NCBI GenBank assembly: GCA_965243625.1
Contig: CBDEVI010000002.1
Coordinates: 682,001 to 746,000 of the forward strand
Direction of reading: 5' to 3'
Source of the DNA: JAJECS01 sp965243625
GTDB taxonomy: Bacteria; Chloroflexota; UBA11872
Length of the DNA stretch: 64,000 bases
Both the position numbers and the translations under genes were made by a program. The notes under the pieces are model-generated. The model was not told where the DNA came from, ran no database searches, and saw only the letters and a program-made list of their open reading frames with translations. Positions 42,871-50,505 of this stretch are shown here, in pieces (position 1 is the stretch's first letter; each line of letters starts with the position of its first letter).

Positions 42871-43719
42871 CTATCCGACTTCTATCGCGATGCGACAGTG
42901 GTCGCTGGGGCCCCAATCCGCCACTTCATTCAGCGCCTTTGCTTGAATCTCTTTGTGAAATCCCCGCGAGGCGAACACGTGATCAAGCTGAACGGAGGCT
43001 CCGGCAGGATTGCTCGACGGCTTGTGGTAGTAGGTCGGTACATCCAAGGACTCCTCGGTCAAGTGCTTGGGTACTGGGTCAGCGCGGCGACCGGCAGGAT
43101 ACTGGGGTCCCAAGTACTCCAAGCCGAGGGCTTGGAATCGGTCAATAACGGTCTGCGCCCGAAGGTCAAAGCTGTCGGAACTCTGAAACGACAAATTCAA
43201 GTCCCCGGCTGCCAATATCCGATGTTCGGCTGGGCATTCGTAATTGCCGATGAACGCGGAAAGGTCGGAAATGATTCGGTGAGCCGAGGCGTCAGAGTGG
43301 ATCCAGTCGGCATCCGTGATTGGATGAGGAGTGAACCACCGGGCATACATCGAAGCCGCGATAAATGGGTCCTGGCCGGTCGCCGGGATGACCCTGGCTA
43401 CATCTATCGTTCCAATGCCGCTCACGGCTACATTGCCAGGGTGTTCCGGAGATACCCCAGTCGGGCCGATCTGACGAAACCACTCGACTTTCACCCGATC
43501 TGACAGTCTCACGACCAAGGGCCAACGGTCATAGTGGGGATAGCCGGACGTTGGGTCGTAGCTCAGCCACGGCGTGTGGGGACTGATTTCCACCCTTTCG
43601 CGAACGTCGTCGGGAACGGCGCGCGCTTCCTGCAACAGGGCCACGTCCGCGTCCATCGCGACCAATTCTCGCCATGGCTCATCGAGGGTCTCGATGTTCC
43701 AGCACACCACTCGTATCAA
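42871..43719 (-). CDS. Endonuclease/exonuclease/phosphatase (EEP) fold enzyme
   Basis: A 282-residue EEP-superfamily hydrolase. The fold's conserved points are visible: VVCWNIETL, the metal-binding glutamate in ALLQEARAV, GDLNLSFQ, QLDHVFASRGF, and the final WGPSDHCRIAIEV. Members cut DNA, RNA or phosphoesters using Mg2+; the target here is unknown. No signal peptide. The TTG start at 43719 has AGGG about seven bases upstream. It lies 73 bases after the PD-(D/E)XK-type gene on the same strand, so both may be one transcript. Base composition is visibly lower in G+C than the flanking core genes, suggesting transfer. Confidence 0.85.
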   Translation of the reverse strand: MIRVVCWNIETLDEPWRELVAMDADVALLQEARAVPDDVRERVEISPHTPWLSYDPTSGYPHYDRWPLVVRLSDRVKVEWFRQIGPTGVSPEHPGNVAVSGIGTIDVARVIPATGQDPFIAASMYARWFTPHPITDADWIHSDASAHRIISDLSAFIGNYECPAEHRILAAGDLNLSFQSSDSFDLRAQTVIDRFQALGLEYLGPQYPAGRRADPVPKHLTEESLDVPTYYHKPSSNPAGASVQLDHVFASRGFHKEIQAKALNEVADWGPSDHCRIAIEVG

Positions 43720-43792
43720 GACGCAGCCCTATCACCGGGTTTCAAGACGGCATTGCGCGTCAGGTCGAGCAGACTGTGGTTCACGGGCGGAT

Positions 43793-44842
43793 TCAGCACC
43801 GTGTCCGGAAAGTCGGGCCATCGGGATCAATGAGCTCTGCGATCACTTCCAGCTCGGAAACGATGGCATCGAGAGTTGATTCGGTATCGGCGCCCGCCGG
43901 CAATGCGATTGGAACGCAGACCTCCGGGTGAATCCATTCCAGCCCGGGCTCGGCCAACCTGCCCAATCGGCTGCGCACCTCTTCCATACTTACGGTGGCG
44001 ACGCGGTCGCGCCAAAACCACAGCCAAAGCAGCTTGTCCGGCATCTGCTTTGCGGCTTTGTAATCAATTCGAAGCCCAGCGGACGCACCTGCGAGACGGA
44101 AATACCTTACGTAGTACGACCCAGCTACGCCTCCGACGGCCAGATTCTTGGTGTTGGCCCAACCCGAGCGCTCTAGGCGCTTCACGGCGTCCGCGATCAT
44201 CAACTTCAGATTGTCGTCGCGTTCCGGGTCTTCGCGCGAAATCGCGTCAATGGCAAGTCCCTGTAGCTCGGCGATTTCGAAGCATGCCTGGTGAGCCGCA
44301 TCCTTCTTGGCCTGCTGCGCCAGGCGGTCAAGCAGCATTTGCCAGCTCGTGAGCATCAGGCGGCGGTGGCCTTCAATGGATGGCACCGAAACTAGACCGT
44401 CTAGGCTAGTGGCACGCCCCAATTCGTGGCCCGCATTTTGCAACCGTTTCAATAGTTCATCCCAGAGCCCGCCCTCGTCGACGCGATTGGCTGGCGCCAG
44501 GAATAGAAGCACGGACGGTCTATGGACCGGAAGCTCGCGCCAATAGGTGACGGGTTGGTGGCCGGTTAGAGGCGCCCAGAACTTGGATTCAATAAATGCC
44601 ACGACGTTGTCATCATCATCGTGTAAGGCCAAATCTGGAAAGGCTCCGTATGAAATCGCTTTCTGAGATTGCGCCTTCGCAATCGGCAACGGCTCGCAGT
44701 CATCCGCTAGAAACTCGGACAGTGCTTGTCTGGCGGAGATTGAATGAGACAAGACAAAGCACAGTGCGTCTGTGGCCGCATCTTCGGAGCCTCTCGCGTC
44801 CCATTGCGCAATTGAACTGAGCAGACTCGTACTCTCTGCCAT
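43793..44842 (-). CDS. PD-(D/E)XK nuclease-like protein
   Basis: A 349-residue protein not matching a named family. The N-terminal 100 residues have the order of a PD-(D/E)XK nuclease: Glu20 in RGSEDAATDAL, Pro-Asp70 in GAFPDLAL, Glu85-x-Lys87 in FIESKFWA, and Q96-x3-Y100 in GHQPVTYW. The latter resembles the RecB-type QxxxY motif. The rest is mixed helical with an amphipathic region (WQMLLDRLAQQAKKDAAHQACFEIAELQ) and a C-terminal WFWRDRVATVSMEEVRSRL segment. Two 60-base samples inside it contain 33 and 34 G or C, well below the region's norm. The ATG at 44842 was chosen because homology-like structure begins there. Confidence 0.62.
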   Translation of the reverse strand: MAESTSLLSSIAQWDARGSEDAATDALCFVLSHSISARQALSEFLADDCEPLPIAKAQSQKAISYGAFPDLALHDDDDNVVAFIESKFWAPLTGHQPVTYWRELPVHRPSVLLFLAPANRVDEGGLWDELLKRLQNAGHELGRATSLDGLVSVPSIEGHRRLMLTSWQMLLDRLAQQAKKDAAHQACFEIAELQGLAIDAISREDPERDDNLKLMIADAVKRLERSGWANTKNLAVGGVAGSYYVRYFRLAGASAGLRIDYKAAKQMPDKLLWLWFWRDRVATVSMEEVRSRLGRLAEPGLEWIHPEVCVPIALPAGADTESTLDAIVSELEVIAELIDPDGPTFRTRC

Positions 44843-44993
44843 TGTCAGAATCCTTGCCCCGTGTCGCTTATCGATCGCGGACCACCCGATCCGGCACGAC
44901 GGCATTATGGCCGACGCCGACTTGGCGGCCAGCGCTTGGGCGCCACCTCTTTGACCAATTTCTACATCGTCACCGTGGCGTGGCTTGTTTGCC

Positions 44994-45398
44994 CTATCCG
45001 CCGCCCACGGCGATGACCCACACGTGCACGCCGTGGCTCGGGTTGCCTCGGGTTAGGACGTCGAACGCGGTGTCGTTGATGTAGATGAGGTGCTCGTTGC
45101 GCGTGATGCGGACTTGGAGGCCATAGGTCGCGCGTGGGTCGATTTCGTCCGGCTTGTAGGGGACGGCGAAGTCGATGGGGAAGCGCTCCGGGCTCTCGAT
45201 CGTTTGGGAGGAAATCAGCTCGGACGGGGCGTCCTGGTAGGACACGTCGCGAATCTCCACGGTGAGGACGGCGTCTGGGGGAATGGCGGGGTCGCCGTCG
45301 AACGTGATGGTTCCGGTGACGGCGTCTCGCCCTTCGCCGCAGGCTCCGAAGACGAGTGCCAGGGCGGCGACGAGAATGAGGGCCGATAGGAGACGCAT
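44994..45398 (-). CDS. YbaY-like lipoprotein
   Basis: A 134-residue exported lipoprotein with the signal MRLLSALILVAALALVFGAC (Cys20 lipidated). The mature part, VTGTITFDGDPAIPPDAVLTVEIRDVS, then PIDFAVPYKPDEIDP and YGLQVRITRNEHLIYINDT, matches the YbaY/YscW-type beta-sandwich. That family includes YbaY of E. coli, of uncertain function, and lipoprotein chaperones of secretion systems. ATG start at 45398. Single gene near the edge of the low-G+C stretch. Confidence 0.75.
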   Translation of the reverse strand: MRLLSALILVAALALVFGACGEGRDAVTGTITFDGDPAIPPDAVLTVEIRDVSYQDAPSELISSQTIESPERFPIDFAVPYKPDEIDPRATYGLQVRITRNEHLIYINDTAFDVLTRGNPSHGVHVWVIAVGGG

Positions 45399-45713
45399 GT
45401 TGGAAGAGTCCTGTGGCGATGCCTTCTCCTAGAAACGGTGGGACCAGACTCTCGTGATGACGGCGCCAGCGGTCATTTGCCAGGCGATTGCCGAACTGCT
45501 TCTGCCGGCATGCCGTCCGCTCGCGGCTATCGACGTGCCGGGTACGGGCCGTGCTCTTGCGTCGCCCCGAGCCCGACACGTTTGCATCGGTGGGTCGCAA
45601 CCAGGATGACCGGAGATTGCTGGGCAGTCCCGTGTCTGGTGAAGACTGGATTCCGGCTTCCGCCGGAATGACCGAGGGGCCGCGTGCGCTGCGGTGAGCG
45701 CGGGGCCCGGCCC
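45399..45713 (+). repeat. Gap with one dispersed palindrome
   Basis: No gene in 315 bases. A CTGGATTCCGGC-ttcc-GCCGGAATGACC copy sits at 45645-45672; nothing else was recognised. Confidence 0.65.
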
Positions 45714-47396
45714 TTAGCCTTGCTGATCCGGGACGAAGGGCAGCGGGGCGGCGGCGTTTATGTCGGTGACTACGTCGACTACCGCGGGGCGGTTGGCGTT
45801 TAGGGCGGTGGCTAGGGCGTTGGGAAGGTCCTTGGCTCGGGTGACGCGGATGGCGAAGCAGCCCATGGCCTCGGCGATCTTGGTGAAGTCGACGTCTTCG
45901 AAGACCCATAGCTCGTTGGGGTTGCCGTCGCGGTTGGCGTAGAGGTCGTCGATGGCGGCTTTGCCCTGGTTGAGGGAGCGGTTGTTGTTGATGACGGTGA
46001 CCGTGTTGATGTTGCAGCGGACGGCGGTCTCGAGCTCGGCGAGGTGGTACCAGACGCCGCCGTCGCCGGTGAAGCAGATGACCGGGCGGTCGGGCACGGC
46101 GCACTTGGCGCCCATGGCGGCGGGGAGGGCCCAGCCGAGCGATCCGGCGCAGCGCAGGTAGCTCTGGGTGCGGTGGGTGATGTCGATCATGGTGCCGGTC
46201 CAGATGCCGGCGTGTCCCGTGTCGGAGACGAGCACGGCGTCGTTGGGGAGGAAGTCCTGGACCTCGCGGCAGAGGCGCTCGGGCCTAATCGGTGAGGCGT
46301 CGGAGTCGCGGTGAGGTTGCAGCTCGGCGCGCCACTCGGACACGAGCTGTTGAGCGCGCTTCGACCACTCGGTTTGCGCCGGGCCGGGTTTGGTGACCTC
46401 GATGAGTCGCTGCAGCGCGAGCCTGGCGTCGGCCAGGATGTCGACCTGGCTGGGGTAGTTGCGGCCGAGCTCGGCGGGGTCGACGTTGATTTGGATCGTG
46501 GGGACGCCGGGCCTGGGAACGCGCCAGAAGTGCGTGGCCTGGCCGCCGGTCTGGCTGCCCACGATGAGCGCCATGTCGGCCTCGAAAGCGACCTGGTTAG
46601 CGCACGCGCGCGAGTAGGTGCCGAGCACGCCAGCCGACAGCGGATGGCCCTCGGGAATGGCGCCCTTGCCGTTGAGCGACGTGACGACTGGCATGGCAAG
46701 CTTCTCGGCCAGCGCGGTGACCTCGGGACCGGCCTGCGAGGCGGTGACGCCGCCGCCGGCCAGCAGGACCGGGCGTTGGGCCTGCTCGAGCAGCGCGGCC
46801 GCGGCGTGGATTTGCGCGTCGTCGGGCGCGGGCCGGAAGGCGGGGTAGCTTCGGAACGAGGAGTCGACGATCACCTCGGCGTCAACCTCGTCCTCTTCGA
46901 TCAGCTCGGCGGCGATGCCGAGAAGGTCCAGATGGACGGGGCCGGGCGAACCAGAGACGGCCTCTCGGAAGGCCTGGCGCAGCAGCAGCGGCAGCTGCGC
47001 GGCGCCGTCCACCAAGGCGCTGAACTTGGTTACGGGATGGAAGAGCGGCCAGTGATCGATCTCCTGGTAGGCGTGCCGGTAGCGGTATTCCGGCATCCAG
47101 CGTCCGGTGAGGGCGATCACGGGCGAGCGGGCCAGATACGCATCCTGCAGCCCCGCCGCGAGATTGGCGGCGCCGACCGACTGCGCGAAGGCCACGCCCG
47201 GCCGGCGCGCGGCGCGGGCGTAGCCGTCGGCCATGTAGGCGGCGGCCTTCTCGGTGTGGCACATGACCCGCTGGATGCCCAACGGCTCCAGGTCCACCAG
47301 GGTCTGCTGCAGGATGCCGGGGACGAAGTAGACCGCGGTTACGCCGTAGCCGTGCAGCGTCTTGGCGATGAAGCGGGACCCGGTCATCGAGGGCAT
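45714..47396 (-). CDS. Thiamine-diphosphate enzyme, acetolactate-synthase-like (second copy)
   Basis: A 560-residue ThDP-dependent enzyme of the same superfamily as the gene at 27250 but clearly diverged. The catalytic glutamate is in MCHTEKAAAYMADGYAR. The central domain has PVLLAGGGVTASQAG. The ThDP/Mg motif is GDGGVWYHLAELETAV ending in INNNRSLNQG. Domain order and length are normal. No small regulatory subunit adjoins, so a catabolic carboligase, decarboxylase or oxalyl-CoA/sulfopyruvate-type role is as likely as acetolactate synthesis. ATG start at 47396. Confidence 0.83.
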   Translation of the reverse strand: MPSMTGSRFIAKTLHGYGVTAVYFVPGILQQTLVDLEPLGIQRVMCHTEKAAAYMADGYARAARRPGVAFAQSVGAANLAAGLQDAYLARSPVIALTGRWMPEYRYRHAYQEIDHWPLFHPVTKFSALVDGAAQLPLLLRQAFREAVSGSPGPVHLDLLGIAAELIEEDEVDAEVIVDSSFRSYPAFRPAPDDAQIHAAAALLEQAQRPVLLAGGGVTASQAGPEVTALAEKLAMPVVTSLNGKGAIPEGHPLSAGVLGTYSRACANQVAFEADMALIVGSQTGGQATHFWRVPRPGVPTIQINVDPAELGRNYPSQVDILADARLALQRLIEVTKPGPAQTEWSKRAQQLVSEWRAELQPHRDSDASPIRPERLCREVQDFLPNDAVLVSDTGHAGIWTGTMIDITHRTQSYLRCAGSLGWALPAAMGAKCAVPDRPVICFTGDGGVWYHLAELETAVRCNINTVTVINNNRSLNQGKAAIDDLYANRDGNPNELWVFEDVDFTKIAEAMGCFAIRVTRAKDLPNALATALNANRPAVVDVVTDINAAAPLPFVPDQQG

Positions 47397-47619
47397 GGCG
47401 TCACCATTTCACACGTGCGCCCAGCGGCGCACCCGCCATGGAACCACACGTGCACTACCGGATGGCGCGGGCAGGAATGTCTCTGTCGAGGGCGGTCACG
47501 TTGGAGACTCACCGGTGGGACCTGGAGACGCGCGAGGGGATCCGATTGGACCAGCTGCTATGCCCTCACCGCATCTCAACGTGAAGTCACGGTAAAGGCG
47601 CTAAGTCAAGAAAGCGAAA

Positions 47620-48372
47620 CTAATCTAACGGGATAGGCAGGGCGATCAGACCTGCCGCGATGTAAGACGAACCAATGACACCCAGCGCAAAGGTGACGAG
47701 AGCCAGCGACTGGGTAGTGGTCAGTCTTTTCTTGCGCAACAGAAGGATTCCCACAGCGAGCGGAACGATGCTGGCCGCGAAAGCCCAGGAGATTCGTGCA
47801 ATGGCTGTTCCCCACGACGGCACACCGAGTGTCGAGTAGGCGGGGATGCGCGTGGCGTTCTCGGCCAGGACGATGACTCCCAGAGCAATTACTGACAGCC
47901 CCAGCGCCTGTACGCCGGAGAGTTCGCGTTTGCGCAGCAGCAGGATTCCGATGGCAGCCGGAACGATTCCAAGTGCCACGAGGCCGGTAGCCCAAGCGAG
48001 CATTGCTGTGGGCCGACTCACCACGAGCTCCGCGCCCACGAAGACTATCCAAATCGCGCCAAACGCCATGGCCAGCACGCCCAACGCCCAAGCGCCGGAA
48101 GCGTCGGGCTTTCGGAGAAGGGCGATTCCCGCGGTTGCCGGCACGGTAACCAATGCCACCAGGAGCGCTGTCCGTTTGACGGCGCTCTCGCCTAGTGAGG
48201 CGGCGAGCGTCGGACTTAGGTCCTGGACGCTTCGGATAAACGCCGCGTGCCCGAGCCAATAGTCGATCGCAGCCAGCATTGGCAGGCCGAAGACGATCAC
48301 CGCGACGCCGACGAGGCCGGCACGCTTCAGTCGCTGGCCGGCTCCCGGCCGACTTTCGAATGGTGCGTTCAT
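47620..48372 (-). CDS. Membrane protein with three internal repeats
   Basis: A 250-residue protein with about eight hydrophobic helices. After a first helix pair the sequence repeats a unit of about 65-70 residues. Markers are GIALLRKPDASGAWALGVLA, GILLLRKRELSGVQALGLSV and GILLLRKKRLTTTQSLALVT, each followed by ALGVI-like hydrophobic residues. The LLRK-basic turn suggests a conserved cytoplasmic loop. I do not recognise a family. ATG at 48372. Located between the second ThDP enzyme and the BrnTA module. Confidence 0.65.
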   Translation of the reverse strand: MNAPFESRPGAGQRLKRAGLVGVAVIVFGLPMLAAIDYWLGHAAFIRSVQDLSPTLAASLGESAVKRTALLVALVTVPATAGIALLRKPDASGAWALGVLAMAFGAIWIVFVGAELVVSRPTAMLAWATGLVALGIVPAAIGILLLRKRELSGVQALGLSVIALGVIVLAENATRIPAYSTLGVPSWGTAIARISWAFAASIVPLAVGILLLRKKRLTTTQSLALVTFALGVIGSSYIAAGLIALPIPLD

Positions 48373-48509
48373 GAGATGTACGGCGCCCCGAGACCGACAC
48401 GAGCATATGAGACCTCACAGACGCACGCCGCAAGCGGCGGTGCACCACTAGACGCGGGCATCTGCGAGCCGATGACGTGGCCGGCACGATCGCGCCCGTC
48501 TGCCATGTG

Positions 48510-48547
48510 TTGACGTCACGACGCGTTAGTAACTACAATACTGTAGT
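48510..48547 (+). promoter_or_regulatory. brnTA promoter with palindromic operator over the -10 box
   Basis: TTGACG (48510-48515) and TACAAT (48534-48539) are 18 bases apart. ACTACA-atac-TGTAGT (48532-48547) is a perfect 6-bp inverted repeat covering the -10 box. This is the layout expected for autorepression of a toxin-antitoxin operon by its antitoxin complex. Confidence 0.72.
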
Positions 48548-48567
48548 GTGGTGAAGGGCGACTGCGC

Positions 48568-48858
48568 TTGCACTGGACATGGGAGCGATCCAAGAACAGG
48601 GCGAATCTGCGAGCGCACGGCCTCAGTTTCGAGGCCGCCGTGTTCGTGTTTGACGATCCCATGTCCGCAACGCGAGTCGATCCATTTCCGGGTGAGCAAC
48701 GGTGGCGAACCATGGGCATTGTTGGCACGCAAGTCGTGATGGTGGTCCACACCTGGCCCGAAGTCGACACGGCGACCGGCGAATTGATCGGGCGCATCAT
48801 CTCCGCGCGTAAGGCGACGAGACGTGAGAGGGAGGCATATGAAGAAGGGCATGTCTGA
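48568..48858 (+). CDS. brnT: BrnT family toxin
   Basis: A 96-residue type II toxin, a RelE-fold ribonuclease in the known BrnT family. The N-terminus HWTWERSKNRANLRAHGLSFEAAVFVFDDP is diagnostic, as is the C-terminus RIISARKATRREREAYEEG. TTG start at 48568. It is preceded by a near-consensus promoter and a palindromic operator and overlaps brnA by 20 bases, the usual toxin-first order of this system. It would cleave RNA when released from its antitoxin. Confidence 0.9.
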   Translation: MHWTWERSKNRANLRAHGLSFEAAVFVFDDPMSATRVDPFPGEQRWRTMGIVGTQVVMVVHTWPEVDTATGELIGRIISARKATRREREAYEEGHV

Positions 48859-49129
48859 GCTGCCGCCTGACGTTCAGGAGCAGATTCGGTCGTTGGAGAC
48901 TCAGCCCGATGACCAGATCGACACTACCGGAGTCCCGGAGATCCTTGACTGGTCCGACGCCAGGCGCGGGGTCTTCTACCGGCCAGTAAAGCAGCAGATC
49001 ACGCTGAGGCTCGACGCGGACATCATCGCCTGGTTCAAAGCGCATGCTCGGGGCGGCCGCGGATACCAGACCGACATCAATGGGGCGCTCCGCGAGCACG
49101 TTCACAGGACGGCCCGTTCGGCAAGATAG
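48839..49129 (+). CDS. brnA: BrnA family antitoxin
   Basis: A 96-residue antitoxin. The C-terminal ribbon-helix-helix region QQITLRLDADIIAWFKAHARGGRGYQTDINGALREHV is typical of BrnA, which binds BrnT and the operon operator as a dimer. The N-terminal half with DDQIDTTGVPEILDWSDARRG is the toxin-binding part. The ATG at 48839 has GGAGG three bases upstream. It overlaps the end of brnT. Confidence 0.9.
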   Translation: MKKGMSELPPDVQEQIRSLETQPDDQIDTTGVPEILDWSDARRGVFYRPVKQQITLRLDADIIAWFKAHARGGRGYQTDINGALREHVHRTARSAR

Positions 49130-49342
49130 TCCTGCGTTCGCATTCGCTCGGCATCGAGTGAGCCACCCGGATCACGACTGGAAGAGATGCAATGGTCGGG
49201 AGGGCGTCCGGGCGGTTTGGACGGCCGAGGACTCGCGCGCCGATTGCGTGAGTGCGGAACGACGCCCTGCGATTGACGCGATGCCGGTCCATCCTTACGT
49301 TGCATTGGCTCGAACCCGCCGCAGGCCGAGTGGGATGCACTG

Positions 49343-50362
49343 ATGGCCGTCAAGCTGTCCAAGTCGCTCAAGGACAACCAGGGCGCCTCGGGTGTCGCGT
49401 CGACGGTGAGCGAATACGAACGTCGCTTCACCGTTGACCAGCGCGATGGGTCGCCGATCGCCGATTTCACGACGGTCAACAATCTCTACTACGACCTGGT
49501 GACGGAGTTCTTTGAGCTTGGCTGGGGCCGGTCGTTTCACTTTGCTCCGCGGGTGCCCGGCGAGAGTTTCAAAGCATCGCTCGCGCGCCATGAGCACTAC
49601 CTGGCGCACCGGCTGGGGCTGGGGCCGGGAATGGTCGTCGCCGATCTCGGTTGCGGCGTTGGCGGACCGCTCATCGAGATCGCCCGGTTTACCGGCGCGA
49701 AGATCGTTGGCGTCAACAGCAATGGCTACCAACTCGAACGTGCCCGGAGGCTGGTGGACGACGCGGGTCTGTCGCACCTGGCCGAGTTTCTGCACGGCGA
49801 CTTCCTGGACATCGATGCCCCGGACGAGTCGTTCGACGCGGCGTACTCCATCGAGGCGACGTGCTGCGCCCCGGACAAGGTCAGCATCTATGCCGAGGTG
49901 TTTCGCCTGCTCAAGCCCGGGGCATGCTTCGGCGCGTATGAGTACTGCATGACTGATCGATTCGACGCTCAAGACCCGATCCAGCGGCGGATTAAGCACG
50001 ACATGCAGCTGGGAGGCGGACTGCCTGTCATCGATGACATGGCAACGGTTGATCGCGCGCTTCGGTCCGTGGGATTCGAGGTCTTGGAGACGCGCGACCT
50101 CACGCAGCAAACGGGTCCGTCGATTCCCTGGTATGAGCCGCTGGCGGGCTCGGGGGTTTCGCTGGCCGCCTTTCGCAGCTCGAGGCTCGGACGCTGGGTC
50201 ACGCACAATTCCGTGAGAGCGCTCGAGGCGCTGCGCATCGCGCCGAAGGGCACGACTCGCGTTGCGGCGACGCTGAATCTCTGCGCGACGGCCATGGTCG
50301 AGGCGGGCCGGCTGGGCATCTTCACGCCGATGTACCTGGTCCACGCCCGGAAGCCGGGATAG
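49343..50362 (+). CDS. Sterol C-24-methyltransferase-like SAM methyltransferase (ERG6 homologue)
   Basis: A 339-residue methyltransferase strikingly like eukaryotic ERG6/SMT. YYDLVTEFFELGWGRSFHFAPR (49-70) is the sterol-methyltransferase region I. The SAM-binding site is VVADLGCGVGGPLIEIARFTGA (98-119). EATCCAPD (171-178, usually EATCHAPD) and YEYCMTD (199-205, usually YEWCMTD) are the other SMT hallmarks. The C-terminal part resembles the SMT C-terminal domain. These enzymes methylate the sterol side chain at C-24. No sterol cyclase or squalene epoxidase is in the window, so the substrate may be an imported or host sterol, or another isoprenoid. ATG with weak ribosome-binding support. Confidence 0.82.
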   Translation: MAVKLSKSLKDNQGASGVASTVSEYERRFTVDQRDGSPIADFTTVNNLYYDLVTEFFELGWGRSFHFAPRVPGESFKASLARHEHYLAHRLGLGPGMVVADLGCGVGGPLIEIARFTGAKIVGVNSNGYQLERARRLVDDAGLSHLAEFLHGDFLDIDAPDESFDAAYSIEATCCAPDKVSIYAEVFRLLKPGACFGAYEYCMTDRFDAQDPIQRRIKHDMQLGGGLPVIDDMATVDRALRSVGFEVLETRDLTQQTGPSIPWYEPLAGSGVSLAAFRSSRLGRWVTHNSVRALEALRIAPKGTTRVAATLNLCATAMVEAGRLGIFTPMYLVHARKPG

Positions 50363-50505
50363 CGTTCTGGCGACGCCCGGGTGACCGCCGCGACCTGTTG
50401 AACGGGAGTGGCAACCGGCTGGTCTGAGGCGTTGTGCGTAGCCGACGGTGTGATTAGCATTCCCGAGGACTCCACGAGGTCCGATTGGCGGAGGAGAACC
50501 AGTCC

